Position numbers and translations under genes: made by a program
Shown here: positions 53,976-62,276 of the stretch, one piece after another
Layout: every line of letters starts with the position of its first letter
How positions within the stretch are numbered: the stretch's first letter is position 1
The notes under the pieces: model-generated
Databases searched by the model: none
Told to the model about the DNA's origin: nothing
What the model saw: the letters and a program-made list of their open reading frames with translations, nothing else
Source of the DNA: Aliiglaciecola sp. 3_MG-2023
GTDB lineage: Bacteria; Pseudomonadota; Gammaproteobacteria; Enterobacterales; Alteromonadaceae
DNA length: 64,000 bases
Direction of reading: 5' to 3'
Assembly (NCBI RefSeq): GCF_030548205.1
Contig: NZ_JAUORV010000005.1
Span: 274,265-338,264 of the forward strand

Positions 53976-54697
53976 TGTTGCAGTATCCGCTGTATACGGT
54001 CGTTATACCGCGATTTAGCGATCAATCCATGAAATGGCTCAATATTATCGAATTTACGCATATTCATAGCAGCTAACCGTGACATATGGAGTTCATTCAG
54101 TGCGGCATGGAGCATATTATTAGCAAGAGCCTTATTCTTCAGAGATAAAGTTGCCCAATGCTCTATAAGTAAAGGAACAAGACGGATCTGGTTCGTCCTT
54201 TCGAATGGGCCCAAAGTTAGTGTTTTTGTCAGAGCTGATTGATCTTCCCAATTGTAGTTTTCGTTGTTGACTTTGGATTGTGCAAGTAAAGTCCAACCTA
54301 AATAATCTGACGGTGCCTCTTGGGTCAATCGCAAGGCATAGTGTTCTGCTGATATTAAGTTACTTTCGGGGTGCTCCAATAAAGCTAAAGTTAGATAGAG
54401 TCGGCTATATAGCTCATTGATTTTCGTAGTATCTCTTAAGCTGATAGGTAAAAATGCCAGTTTTTCTGCGCGCTCTAAACGAGATATAATTGTCAGCGCT
54501 TGTGCAGCGTCCACTGGCTGTTTTTTATTTTCCCACTGACTAATTGTTTGTTCCGGTTTTACAATCAGAATGGATGAGATAAAAAACTGACAGGCGAGAA
54601 TGAGGACAAAACTTAAAAAAACAATACATGCTAGTTTGCTGATTTTAGCTAGTTTGTTGGTGGAATGCTTAGACGAACTAGTCATGATTGAATTCAC
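53972..54697 (-). CDS. Membrane-anchored helical protein, VpsP-like
   Basis: A 241-residue protein with one N-terminal membrane helix (about 22-46) and a mostly helical periplasmic part with TPR-like spacing (about 65-200). Position and build recall VpsP-type proteins that lie next to the tyrosine kinase in Vibrio polysaccharide loci. I cannot assign a reaction. It overlaps the ligase gene by 4 bp (ATGA) and lies about 40 bp downstream of the phosphatase gene. Confidence 0.6.
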   Translation of the reverse strand: MNSIMTSSSKHSTNKLAKISKLACIVFLSFVLILACQFFISSILIVKPEQTISQWENKKQPVDAAQALTIISRLERAEKLAFLPISLRDTTKINELYSRLYLTLALLEHPESNLISAEHYALRLTQEAPSDYLGWTLLAQSKVNNENYNWEDQSALTKTLTLGPFERTNQIRLVPLLIEHWATLSLKNKALANNMLHAALNELHMSRLAAMNMRKFDNIEPFHGLIAKSRYNDRIQRILQQ

Positions 54698-54738
54698 TGC
54701 AATTTAGAGAGATAAAATAATTTATTGGCTGTGAGCCA

Positions 54739-55491
54739 CTAAAAAATAGCATCTACATTACTAAGTCGAGTTTCATTACCGTCGAAAAGGGATTGTGGAT
54801 TATTTAACACTAGGTTATTGAGCTTATCTTGGCCAATAATCGCTGGTAAATCTGCAATACTAGGTTTTAAATCCGGCGCACGCCCTTTCAAATTATGGCA
54901 ATCAGAAGCGATAGCAAAGGCTTTATCTTGTTCAACTAATTCTAATGCCATCTGCTTAACATCATCACCAAACTTACCGGTTAAACTGCTGGCGGTAATT
55001 TGTAGTGGGCAACCCATATCGGTAAAAATTTGTAATTTATGAGGATGGTTTAAAAAGGTTTTGTTCCGCTCAGGGTGCACTATGATGGGAATAATGTCTT
55101 TTTGCAGTAGCCAGCGGACTAAATTATCGCTGCCATGGGGCACATCGATGCGGGGAAATTCCAATAAGAAAGTTTTACTGCCCTGATAAGTGCCCAGCCA
55201 AGGAATTTGGTCTTGTTGCACCAGTTGCATAAGCTCAGTGCCAATTCGGATCTCGGCACCTAAGCGTAATTCAATATCAATATTGGCATCAATAACCTGT
55301 TGTTGAAATTGCGCAAAACGATTGATTAAATCGGCTTTGGTATTTTCATAACGACCATAATGAATGTGTGGGGTGAGCACTTGAGTTTTCACCCCCTGAT
55401 CCACAGCCATTTTTAACATGTCCAGCGCTTCAGCCAGAGTTTTTGCTCCGTCATCTACTCCCGGTAATATATGGCTGTGAATATCTATCAT
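54739..55491 (-). CDS. PHP-family tyrosine phosphatase (CpsB/YwqE-type)
   Basis: A 250-residue metal-dependent phosphatase. The N-terminal MIDIHSHILPGVDDG and later TPHIHYGRYE, HPERN and ASDCHN give the His/Asp set that binds two or three metals. It would remove phosphate from the tyrosine tail of the Wzc-like kinase encoded 27 bp upstream, controlling EPS chain length and export. This phosphatase class is common in Gram-positive bacteria and in marine gammaproteobacteria in place of low-molecular-weight Wzb. Confidence 0.88.
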   Translation of the reverse strand: MIDIHSHILPGVDDGAKTLAEALDMLKMAVDQGVKTQVLTPHIHYGRYENTKADLINRFAQFQQQVIDANIDIELRLGAEIRIGTELMQLVQQDQIPWLGTYQGSKTFLLEFPRIDVPHGSDNLVRWLLQKDIIPIIVHPERNKTFLNHPHKLQIFTDMGCPLQITASSLTGKFGDDVKQMALELVEQDKAFAIASDCHNLKGRAPDLKPSIADLPAIIGQDKLNNLVLNNPQSLFDGNETRLSNVDAIF

Positions 55492-55518
55492 AGCTGGTGT
55501 TCCTTCAACCTATACTGC

Positions 55519-57759
55519 TCAGCTTTTAACGTTTTCAGGTTGAACCACAGTACCGTAATATTCACCTGAATAATAATGATCACCGTAGTAACTCATCTTC
55601 TGAGGTTCGGCCACTGTCAGCACTGCGCCTATAACGTTGGCATGTAGCTTCTGCAAACGTTTAACCGCTTCTTTAGATACTTTAATTTTAGTCTCTTCTG
55701 CTCGTACTGCGACTATCACACCATCAACTTTAGTCCCTACAATGCAGGCATCGCTTACTGGTAAAGTGGGGGGCCCATCTAATATAATGTGATCGAAGTG
55801 GGTTTTTAACGACTGCAAGGCTTTAGCAAACTTTTCTGAAGACAACAGTTCAATAGGGTTGTGTGGAATAGTCCCGCAAGGCATTACATTGAACTGTTTA
55901 TTGTCGGTAGGATTAACAATGCAATCAGCGAAATTCACAGTTCCAGCTAGAAGATCCGTTAATCCATGGCGAGATTGGATTTTAAGGTTTTTTGCAATGC
56001 TCGGCTTACGTAAATCCACTTCTAACAACAGCGTTTTGCCAATTTGGCTATAGGCCGCCGCTAAATTCATAGCTAAAGTCGATTTACCTTCAGAGCCGGT
56101 AGCTGAGGTAACCAATAAGATTTTAGGCGGATTATCAATATTCGAAAACTGCAATCCGGTACGTATACTGTTAATGCTCTCAGCAAAAACAGAGCGGGTA
56201 TCCTGAGAGTACTCCATTTCTGGAATAGTGTGAGTATCTTTTTTCTTCAAGGCCATGGTAATGCCCAGCGCTGGAATATTTAGATTTTCTTCCAGTGCAT
56301 CTGGTGTGCGATAAGTATTGTGTAGTGCCTCTTTTACAAAGGCTAATACCACGCCAAAAAACACGCCCATAAACACTGACAAGGCTAAAATCAACTTAAC
56401 ATTAGGTTTAATAGGGAAACTAGGTACAGTTGCTGTATCTATTACTTGTACATTAGAGGCAGTAAAGTCACCGCGAATATTGGTTTCCATCAAGCGATTA
56501 ATAAATGACTCATAGATACGGCGGTTATTCTCCACTTCACGTTCCAAGGAAGTAAGAGTGAAGTTTGAACCTTGCAACGATTGAATTTCATCTTTTTCAT
56601 TGCTAATTAACCGTTGAATATTGTTAACTTGCTGGCTCGCTAGTCGGTAATCACTTTCAATGCGATCAACAATTTTAGCAATTTCGCGAGATAAACTATC
56701 GCGCACACTTTTCAGTTCAGTACGGGCTGATATCATTTTAGGGTGTTTTTCTTTATAACGCTCAAACAGTTCATCTACTTTACTTTGCAATCTGGCTTCT
56801 TCTTTCACCAAGTCACTAGCGGTTTTATTTTGTAACACAGGCCCTAGTGAATAAAATGCTTTGGAATCAGGTTTTACACCTTCCACCTGTCTATATAGCT
56901 CTTCTGCAGTACTGAGTTCAGTTTGTGCGCTGATTAACTGGTTATTTAACGATTGTAAGCGCGAGTTTGAATCCCGCTGTTGCAAGGAGCTATCGACAAT
57001 GCCTTGCTGCAGTCTAAATTGACGCAGCTTCTCTTCAGAGGCACTTAACTGCGCTTTTAGCTCTGATGATTGTTCCGACAGCCATTTTTCAGTATTTTTC
57101 ACATCACCCAAGCGGGACTCTAAACCAAACTGAATATAAGCTTCACCCAAAGCATTAATAATATCGGTAGCTAACTGTGGATCATCCGACTGATAACTAA
57201 TATTGATAATTTGGCTTTGTTTACCACCACTCACCTTTAGCCCTGCTTGAATGTCTGCAGCCAACTTTACCTTAATGTCGTGGTCAGAGCGTTTTTTAGC
57301 AGGAGCGGCACTCTCATCCTTGCCAAAAAGTGCAGCGATTTCTTGTTTTATTTCAGTAATGGTGGCCGATAATCCACTGGCTTTTTTGCCTTTATTTGCT
57401 AGTTGTTCTTTTTTGTATTTTTCTACCAGATCAAGTTTGTCGACAACGGTTTCGGCAATGGCTCTAGATTGTAAGATTTCATACTGAGTTTCATAAAACA
57501 AAAATACTAAGGCCGAAGCTATATATTGCTCTTCTCTTGCAGCATTAGGTTGCTGGGGATCTGCGAGTATTTTTGAGCTAGCTTGATAAATGGGCGTTGC
57601 GGTAGCCGCAATATAACCACCAATTAACAGACAAACCAAAGTCACTGCAGCAATTAACCATTTGGCGCGTTTAATGGTGCGCCAGTACTGGCTCAAGTCT
57701 AACGTCTCTTCGGCGCTATCGTTAGTTAAAGTGGGGTTCAAGCCTTGTTGTGATGTCAT
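55519..57759 (-). CDS. Wzc/VpsO-like chain-length regulator and BY-kinase
   Basis: A 746-residue inner-membrane protein. Wzz domain with the first membrane helix (about 35-55), a long periplasmic coiled coil (about 220-430), a GNVR region and second helix (about 455-480), then the cytoplasmic bacterial tyrosine kinase: Walker A SATGSEGKST (552-561), A' EVDLRKP (580-586), Walker B HIILDGPP (657-664). The C-terminus has a tyrosine cluster (YYGDHYYSGEYY), the autophosphorylation site. It drives EPS polymerisation and export with the Wza-like protein upstream. Confidence 0.92.
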   Translation of the reverse strand: MTSQQGLNPTLTNDSAEETLDLSQYWRTIKRAKWLIAAVTLVCLLIGGYIAATATPIYQASSKILADPQQPNAAREEQYIASALVFLFYETQYEILQSRAIAETVVDKLDLVEKYKKEQLANKGKKASGLSATITEIKQEIAALFGKDESAAPAKKRSDHDIKVKLAADIQAGLKVSGGKQSQIINISYQSDDPQLATDIINALGEAYIQFGLESRLGDVKNTEKWLSEQSSELKAQLSASEEKLRQFRLQQGIVDSSLQQRDSNSRLQSLNNQLISAQTELSTAEELYRQVEGVKPDSKAFYSLGPVLQNKTASDLVKEEARLQSKVDELFERYKEKHPKMISARTELKSVRDSLSREIAKIVDRIESDYRLASQQVNNIQRLISNEKDEIQSLQGSNFTLTSLEREVENNRRIYESFINRLMETNIRGDFTASNVQVIDTATVPSFPIKPNVKLILALSVFMGVFFGVVLAFVKEALHNTYRTPDALEENLNIPALGITMALKKKDTHTIPEMEYSQDTRSVFAESINSIRTGLQFSNIDNPPKILLVTSATGSEGKSTLAMNLAAAYSQIGKTLLLEVDLRKPSIAKNLKIQSRHGLTDLLAGTVNFADCIVNPTDNKQFNVMPCGTIPHNPIELLSSEKFAKALQSLKTHFDHIILDGPPTLPVSDACIVGTKVDGVIVAVRAEETKIKVSKEAVKRLQKLHANVIGAVLTVAEPQKMSYYGDHYYSGEYYGTVVQPENVKS

Positions 57760-57884
57760 TTTTTCACTGTTCCATTTCTATTGCGCTTATTTTGCGCTAC
57801 CTATCATCTTTGCTATATTCAAAACGCTACTATTGTGACTATTGCTCATGAAGCTAATGGCTGCTGAGCTTTAACATATAGTGC

Positions 57885-58439
57885 TTAGAAAAAGCTTTCT
57901 TCCACTGTAATTACATCGCCCGGTTTAACCGTGGCATTTAAATCGACTTTTTTTCGTTCGCTATGCTGGGCTTGGTTTAACAAGTAAATATTGCTTTTTG
58001 ATGCCCGCTCAGTAAACCCACCTGCAATAGTTACTGCAATTTGTACCGTCATCTTGGTTCTAAACGGGTAGCTTCCTGGTTTTTTCACTTCACCATTAAT
58101 GTAAAACGGGCGGTATTCGGCAATACTTACTGACACGCTGGGCTTTTTCAGGTAGTCGTCACCAAATAGCTTAGTCAACAAGGCTTCCACTTCAGGTACG
58201 GTTTTGCCTTGCACTACTACTTGGCCCAACAGTGGCACAGATATAGTGCCTTCATCGGTTATTTGCGCTTCTTTTAGGCCTAATTCTGGCTCATCAAATA
58301 CCGTGACAGATATGGAATCACCGGTTGATAATCGATAGGTAGTGTCGGTGTCACTTGTATTTTCAACGCTTTGTGCAAACACATTTACACTAAGTGCTGT
58401 CCATAAAATGCCAATGAACAAAAGAATACGTTTTTTCAC
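57885..58439 (-). CDS. Wza-like polysaccharide export protein (short form)
   Basis: A 184-residue periplasmic/outer-membrane export protein with a signal peptide (ending near Ala22). The Poly_export domain (YRLSTGDSISVTVFDEPELG, then GTISVPLLGQVVVQGKTVPEVEALL) is followed by one SLBB domain (YINGEVKKPGSYPF, ITVAGGFTERA). No lipobox Cys and no C-terminal barrel helix are present, so it is shorter than E. coli Wza and may need the outer-membrane barrel encoded just upstream. The 125-bp gap to the kinase gene shows no clear promoter. Confidence 0.88.
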   Translation of the reverse strand: MKKRILLFIGILWTALSVNVFAQSVENTSDTDTTYRLSTGDSISVTVFDEPELGLKEAQITDEGTISVPLLGQVVVQGKTVPEVEALLTKLFGDDYLKKPSVSVSIAEYRPFYINGEVKKPGSYPFRTKMTVQIAVTIAGGFTERASKSNIYLLNQAQHSERKKVDLNATVKPGDVITVEESFF

Positions 58440-58471
58440 TTAATAGTTCCTTTTCAAAATCTGTAAATTGA

Positions 58472-59659
58472 CTAATCGATTAACCAGTCAATGCCTAACA
58501 TATAAATATTTGAGTCATAATCAAAAAGCACAAATTCAGAGCTGCGTTTTTTATTAGTGTAATCGGCATAGACTTCTAAATTGCGTTTAATCGAATAAGT
58601 GTACTTAGCCTCTATGCCACTTAAACTGTCCTTTCTAGAAAGGGTGCTTCCAAGATCGTCTTTACGGTAACGATAACTAATACTGATTTTACTTTTCGCG
58701 CTAAATTTATGGTCGAGCCCAATAGAATAGCTTTCACTGATGAAGCTAGGTAACCCTTCTACTGCACTTTCTCTAGTGGAACGATCTGCCCCTAACTTTA
58801 TGCTTGAATAGGTATTGGGTTTCCAAACCATATCTAGATAATAAGCTAGACCAGATATATCATCGTAAATTTCGTTGTCATAATTTATGTCTTGATAACC
58901 GACTTTGAAAATACCAGTAGATTTAGCCGTAGCTGTCCACTCTACACCCATCAAATATCGATTTTGGCTAGCTGAGAGGTCAAAAAACACGGTGTTTTCA
59001 TAACTTAGGTCGTCTAAGCTGGCTTCCAATAAAAGTCGGGTTTTAGGCGCTAATCGATAGAAAAATGTACCCGTTAATCGATTCGAATCGTAATCCCGAA
59101 ACGATTGGCTATTGTTATCATATCGACGTTTATCTAAATCGTAAGCAACTCGTATTTGCCCTATACTTTTTTGTGTACCATAGGTTCCTGCAGCTTTTAA
59201 CGAAGATGATGAAACTTCGGTAAACTCATCCAGTACACTGGTCGCTGCATTAGTTACGCCTGGCTCTTCTATTTTATTTGAGTAGCCCAAGGTTAATTCT
59301 GATGTGAACTTAGCAGTGTGTTTATACTGACCTTTCAAAGATGCCTCATGTTCGGCATAACTTAGGTCGCTCAAATCATTATATTGACGATAATTGCCCT
59401 TATATTGTGCATCGAGTTGCACAGACTCATAAAGCTCGGTCAATTTTAGTGCAGGGGCAAGTTGCAAAAACTGATCAGATAGTTCTTCTGAGCTACGAAA
59501 AATGTTGTCATCATGGCCAATATTAGCGCCAATGACCGCTGAAAAACCTTCGTGCTGTTGCGCATAGGCGGAATTGAAACACGCCGAAACAATAAGCATC
59601 AAAATAAGCTTGGGGAAGGATTTCTGTGAACCAGAAATCATATTGTTAAAGTTAATCAT
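58472..59659 (-). CDS. Outer-membrane beta-barrel protein of the EPS locus (BBP2-like)
   Basis: A barrel of about 395 residues. ATG at 59659 (MINFNNMISG) with GGAAAGAG upstream gives a signal peptide ending ...FNSAYA; the frame also runs back to 59737 without a matching start signal. The mature protein has repeated amphipathic strands (IGANIGHDDNIF, LQLAPALKL, YSLIKRNLEVYADY type) and resembles putative beta-barrel porin 2 proteins that go with short Wza-like exporters. It may be the outer-membrane channel for the EPS. It is the first gene of the minus-strand EPS operon. Confidence 0.75.
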   Translation of the reverse strand: MINFNNMISGSQKSFPKLILMLIVSACFNSAYAQQHEGFSAVIGANIGHDDNIFRSSEELSDQFLQLAPALKLTELYESVQLDAQYKGNYRQYNDLSDLSYAEHEASLKGQYKHTAKFTSELTLGYSNKIEEPGVTNAATSVLDEFTEVSSSSLKAAGTYGTQKSIGQIRVAYDLDKRRYDNNSQSFRDYDSNRLTGTFFYRLAPKTRLLLEASLDDLSYENTVFFDLSASQNRYLMGVEWTATAKSTGIFKVGYQDINYDNEIYDDISGLAYYLDMVWKPNTYSSIKLGADRSTRESAVEGLPSFISESYSIGLDHKFSAKSKISISYRYRKDDLGSTLSRKDSLSGIEAKYTYSIKRNLEVYADYTNKKRSSEFVLFDYDSNIYMLGIDWLID

Positions 59660-59887
59660 ACAGCTCTTTCCATAAACTCCGGTCTTCCTCTCATCGGCCG
59701 TAAAACGTGCTTTTAGAGAGAATTCCTGCATCACCACAACTAAGCAAGTCGATTAACGCATAATTGCTGGGGAAAATAGCAAACCTCGACGCAAAAATAT
59801 AGATTAATTGGTAATTAAATTTTTGTGACTTAATCCACATTATTGTTCGTTCAATGGGCAATTTACCCTTCAGTCGTGCAAAAGATA

Positions 59888-59903
59888 TGCACATTTCGCA
59901 CCA
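59888..59903 (-). promoter_or_regulatory. Weak sigma-54-like element before the minus-strand EPS operon
   Basis: Minus strand TGGTGCGAAATGTGCA: GG and GC are 12 bp apart, with three mismatches to the consensus. It lies about 230 bp before the barrel gene. It is plausible only because two better sites drive the plus-strand EPS genes. Confidence 0.3.
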
Positions 59904-59981
59904 AGGCTATTCTTTTTTTGTGGGTAGCATTCTTCATTCGCTGGGTTTATGATACTGGAGATACTTCATTTAGGTTTATTC

Positions 59982-60404
59982 ATGGTGAAACAACTTGTAA
60001 CCCCGTTAATGATAATTGCCTTGCTTTTCAGCCAAGGGGTTTCTGCGTTGGTGGCGGTTTGTGACATGGAAAATATGCCTGAAATGAATCATATTGCTGA
60101 TGTCTCTGATCCTATTATGGTGCAACAACAGGATTCACATCGTGGAATGCAGCATGGTAGCGATGAAGGTGAGCTAGTTGCGCAGATTCCGGTCTTAGAT
60201 GAAGCCCAGTATCACAGCATGCAATCAAGCCAAGATTGCTGTAACCAAACCTGCGATTGCGAACACGGCACTGCGTTTTCAGCAGCGTTGGTAGTGGCCA
60301 ATCCATTTCCATATTCGCTGATAAACCATACCGATGTTATCGCCGAGCAATTCAGGGCCCTCGACGCCCACACCTCAAATTTAATCAAACCCCCGATTAT
60401 TTAA
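59982..60404 (+). CDS. Small exported Cys/His/Met-rich protein before the metal efflux operon
   Basis: A 140-residue protein with a signal peptide from Met at 59982 (MVKQLVTPLMIIALLFSQGVSA); the frame also opens at 59949 with a less typical start. The mature part has several Met and His residues (ENMPEMNH, HRGMQHG) and a compact Cys group (DCCNQTCDCEHG). I do not recognise the family. Metal-rich composition and position 466 bp before the CusC/CusB-like genes suggest copper or silver binding or sensing in the periplasm, by context. Confidence 0.55.
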   Translation: MVKQLVTPLMIIALLFSQGVSALVAVCDMENMPEMNHIADVSDPIMVQQQDSHRGMQHGSDEGELVAQIPVLDEAQYHSMQSSQDCCNQTCDCEHGTAFSAALVVANPFPYSLINHTDVIAEQFRALDAHTSNLIKPPII

Positions 60405-60458
60405 TACCCCAAAATAGATCCGCCGTTTTTTCGTCGCACGGGCTTTTCGTATGCCCGT

Positions 60459-60836
60459 GTAGCATGGCCTTTAGGCCATGGAAAACCCCATGGATACGAA
60501 TGTGTAGGTTCTTATCCTTTTCGCGGGGCCCGTAGCATGGCCTTTAGGCCATGGAGAAAAACCATGGATACGAATGTGAGATTTTTATCATTTTCGCGGG
60601 GCCCTGTAGCATGGCCTTTAGGCCATGGAAAAACCCCATGGATACGAATGTGTAGGTTTTTATAATTTTCGCGGGGCTAAAGCACCCGCCTACAGGTTGG
60701 GATTTGCGATTTGTTTCGCGGGGCTAAAGCCGCCGCCTACAGGTTGGGATTTGCGATTTGTTTCGCGGGGCTAAAGCACCCGCCTACAGGTTGGGATTTG
60801 CGATTTGTTTTGCGGGGCTAAAGCCGCCGCCTACAG
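60459..60836. repeat. REP/BIME array 9
   Basis: Three GTAGCATGGCCTTTAGGCCA elements, each with a GGATACGAATGTG spacer, followed by four same-orientation GGGGCTAAAGCMCCCGCCTAC elements with a repeated GGTTGGGATTTGCGATTTG spacer (about 60-bp period). Unlike the other arrays, the second half is head-to-tail rather than paired. Confidence 0.9.
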
Positions 60837-60869
60837 GTTTTGGAATTACATTATGAATAGAGTTTTGAC

Positions 60870-62276
60870 ATGTTTAAGCTTAATTATCTAACCCAGATTT
60901 TAATTGCAGGTGCTTTTGTGTTTGCGCTGCCTGCGGCTCAGGCTAATCTTGAGGCTGCCGAACGGCAACTGACCTTGCATGATGCGGTGCAGTTGGCCAT
61001 CGATAATGATCCTTGGCAAAGCGGCAATCAATTAAAACGTCAGGCTTTGGAGTCGCAAAGCTATGCGGCTGATACCTTGCCCGATCCGGTTTTATCTATG
61101 GGCTTGCTGAATTTGCCAACCAACGGATTTGCATTCGATCAAGAGGCGATGACGCAGCTTAAGGTTGGTATTGCGCAACAGTTTCCCCGTGGTGATAGTC
61201 GTGGAATTCGCAAACGTCAGCTTCAGCAACTTGCGGCTAAACATCCGTTTCTGGCGCAAGATCGCTCAGCGCAAATCGCGGTGACAGTTTCGCAGTTATG
61301 GCTCGATGGTTATGGGGCGCAACAAAGCATTCAATTGCTAAAACAAGAAAGTCGTCTTTTTGAACAATTGGCGCAAACAGTTGAATCTCAGTACGCCTCT
61401 GGACAAAAGCGTACTCGCCAAGAAGATGTGATACGCGCCAATCTTGAGCTCGCTCGTCTACAAGACCGCTTAACCCAATTACAGAGTGATAAAGAGACAG
61501 CCACAGCAGCGTTATATCAGTGGATAGCAAATGAGCATTTTGACCAGAGCAATGTCAGCGCTTTCGATTTTGCATTAAATCAGGCGGTCAGTAATGAAGC
61601 CGAGACCAATCAAGCCGAGACAGCCATGTTTCCCGCTATGACAGAGTTTGTATCTGCCCCCTTTGATCGGCAACGTTATGGACAGCTCCTTGGCAAACAT
61701 CCTGCGGTGCTGGCGTTACAGCAAACCATTCTGGCTGGACAGGTTGGAGTTGAACTAGAGCAGCAAAAATATCAGCCGCAATGGGGCGTGAATGCCAGTT
61801 ATGCCATGCGAGCAGACGATCAGGCGGGGCAAAGCCGTGCGGATTTCTTTTCTGTTGGTGTGTCTGTGGATTTGCCGCTGTTTACCAATCAGCGTCAAGA
61901 CAAAGCCGTGCAGGCAGCAAAATACCAAGCTGAATCTTTAAAAACTGAAAAACGTCTGTTGTTGCGCAATATGTTTTCGCAACTTGAATCTTTGCTTTCC
62001 CAGCGCCAGCGACTTGCAGATAGGTTAGCGAATTATGACGCGTCCATTTTACCGCAAATGCACGAACAGGCCGAAGCTGAATTGACTGCCTACACCAGTA
62101 ACAGCGGAGATTTTGGGGAAGTGATGCGAGCTCGAATCGCTGAGCTAAATAGCCGCTTAGAGCGCATATTAATCGCCACTAAAAAACAAAAAGTAAATGC
62201 TCACTTACAGTATTTTCTTATACAGGCTAGACCCAGTGACAACCAGCAATCAAAACTGGTTTTAGGAGAACAGTAA
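60870..62276 (+). CDS. TolC-family outer-membrane efflux protein (CusC/CzcC-like)
   Basis: A 468-residue outer-membrane factor with a signal peptide (ending AQA, about 26). Two OEP-type repeats of long helices (RQLTLHDAVQLAIDNDP at the start; KYQAESLKTEKRLLLRNMFSQLESLL later) form the periplasmic tunnel. It is coupled to the next gene by a one-base overlap (TAATG). It completes a tripartite heavy-metal efflux pump whose inner-membrane RND gene would lie beyond the window. It starts ATG 30 bp after REP array 9. Confidence 0.87.
   Translation: MFKLNYLTQILIAGAFVFALPAAQANLEAAERQLTLHDAVQLAIDNDPWQSGNQLKRQALESQSYAADTLPDPVLSMGLLNLPTNGFAFDQEAMTQLKVGIAQQFPRGDSRGIRKRQLQQLAAKHPFLAQDRSAQIAVTVSQLWLDGYGAQQSIQLLKQESRLFEQLAQTVESQYASGQKRTRQEDVIRANLELARLQDRLTQLQSDKETATAALYQWIANEHFDQSNVSAFDFALNQAVSNEAETNQAETAMFPAMTEFVSAPFDRQRYGQLLGKHPAVLALQQTILAGQVGVELEQQKYQPQWGVNASYAMRADDQAGQSRADFFSVGVSVDLPLFTNQRQDKAVQAAKYQAESLKTEKRLLLRNMFSQLESLLSQRQRLADRLANYDASILPQMHEQAEAELTAYTSNSGDFGEVMRARIAELNSRLERILIATKKQKVNAHLQYFLIQARPSDNQQSKLVLGEQ

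Noticed and set aside
34745..59659. Exosortase (EpsH/XrtA) or PrsK/PrsR genes for the PEP-CTERM protein
   Set aside because: No multi-helix protein in the window has the exosortase Cys/Arg/His pattern and no PrsK/PrsR pair is present; they must lie elsewhere.
59949..60064. Alternative frame 59843-60064 and upstream start 59949 for the small metal protein
   Set aside because: The first shows no domain and overlaps the better frame; the second adds 11 residues before a clean signal peptide.
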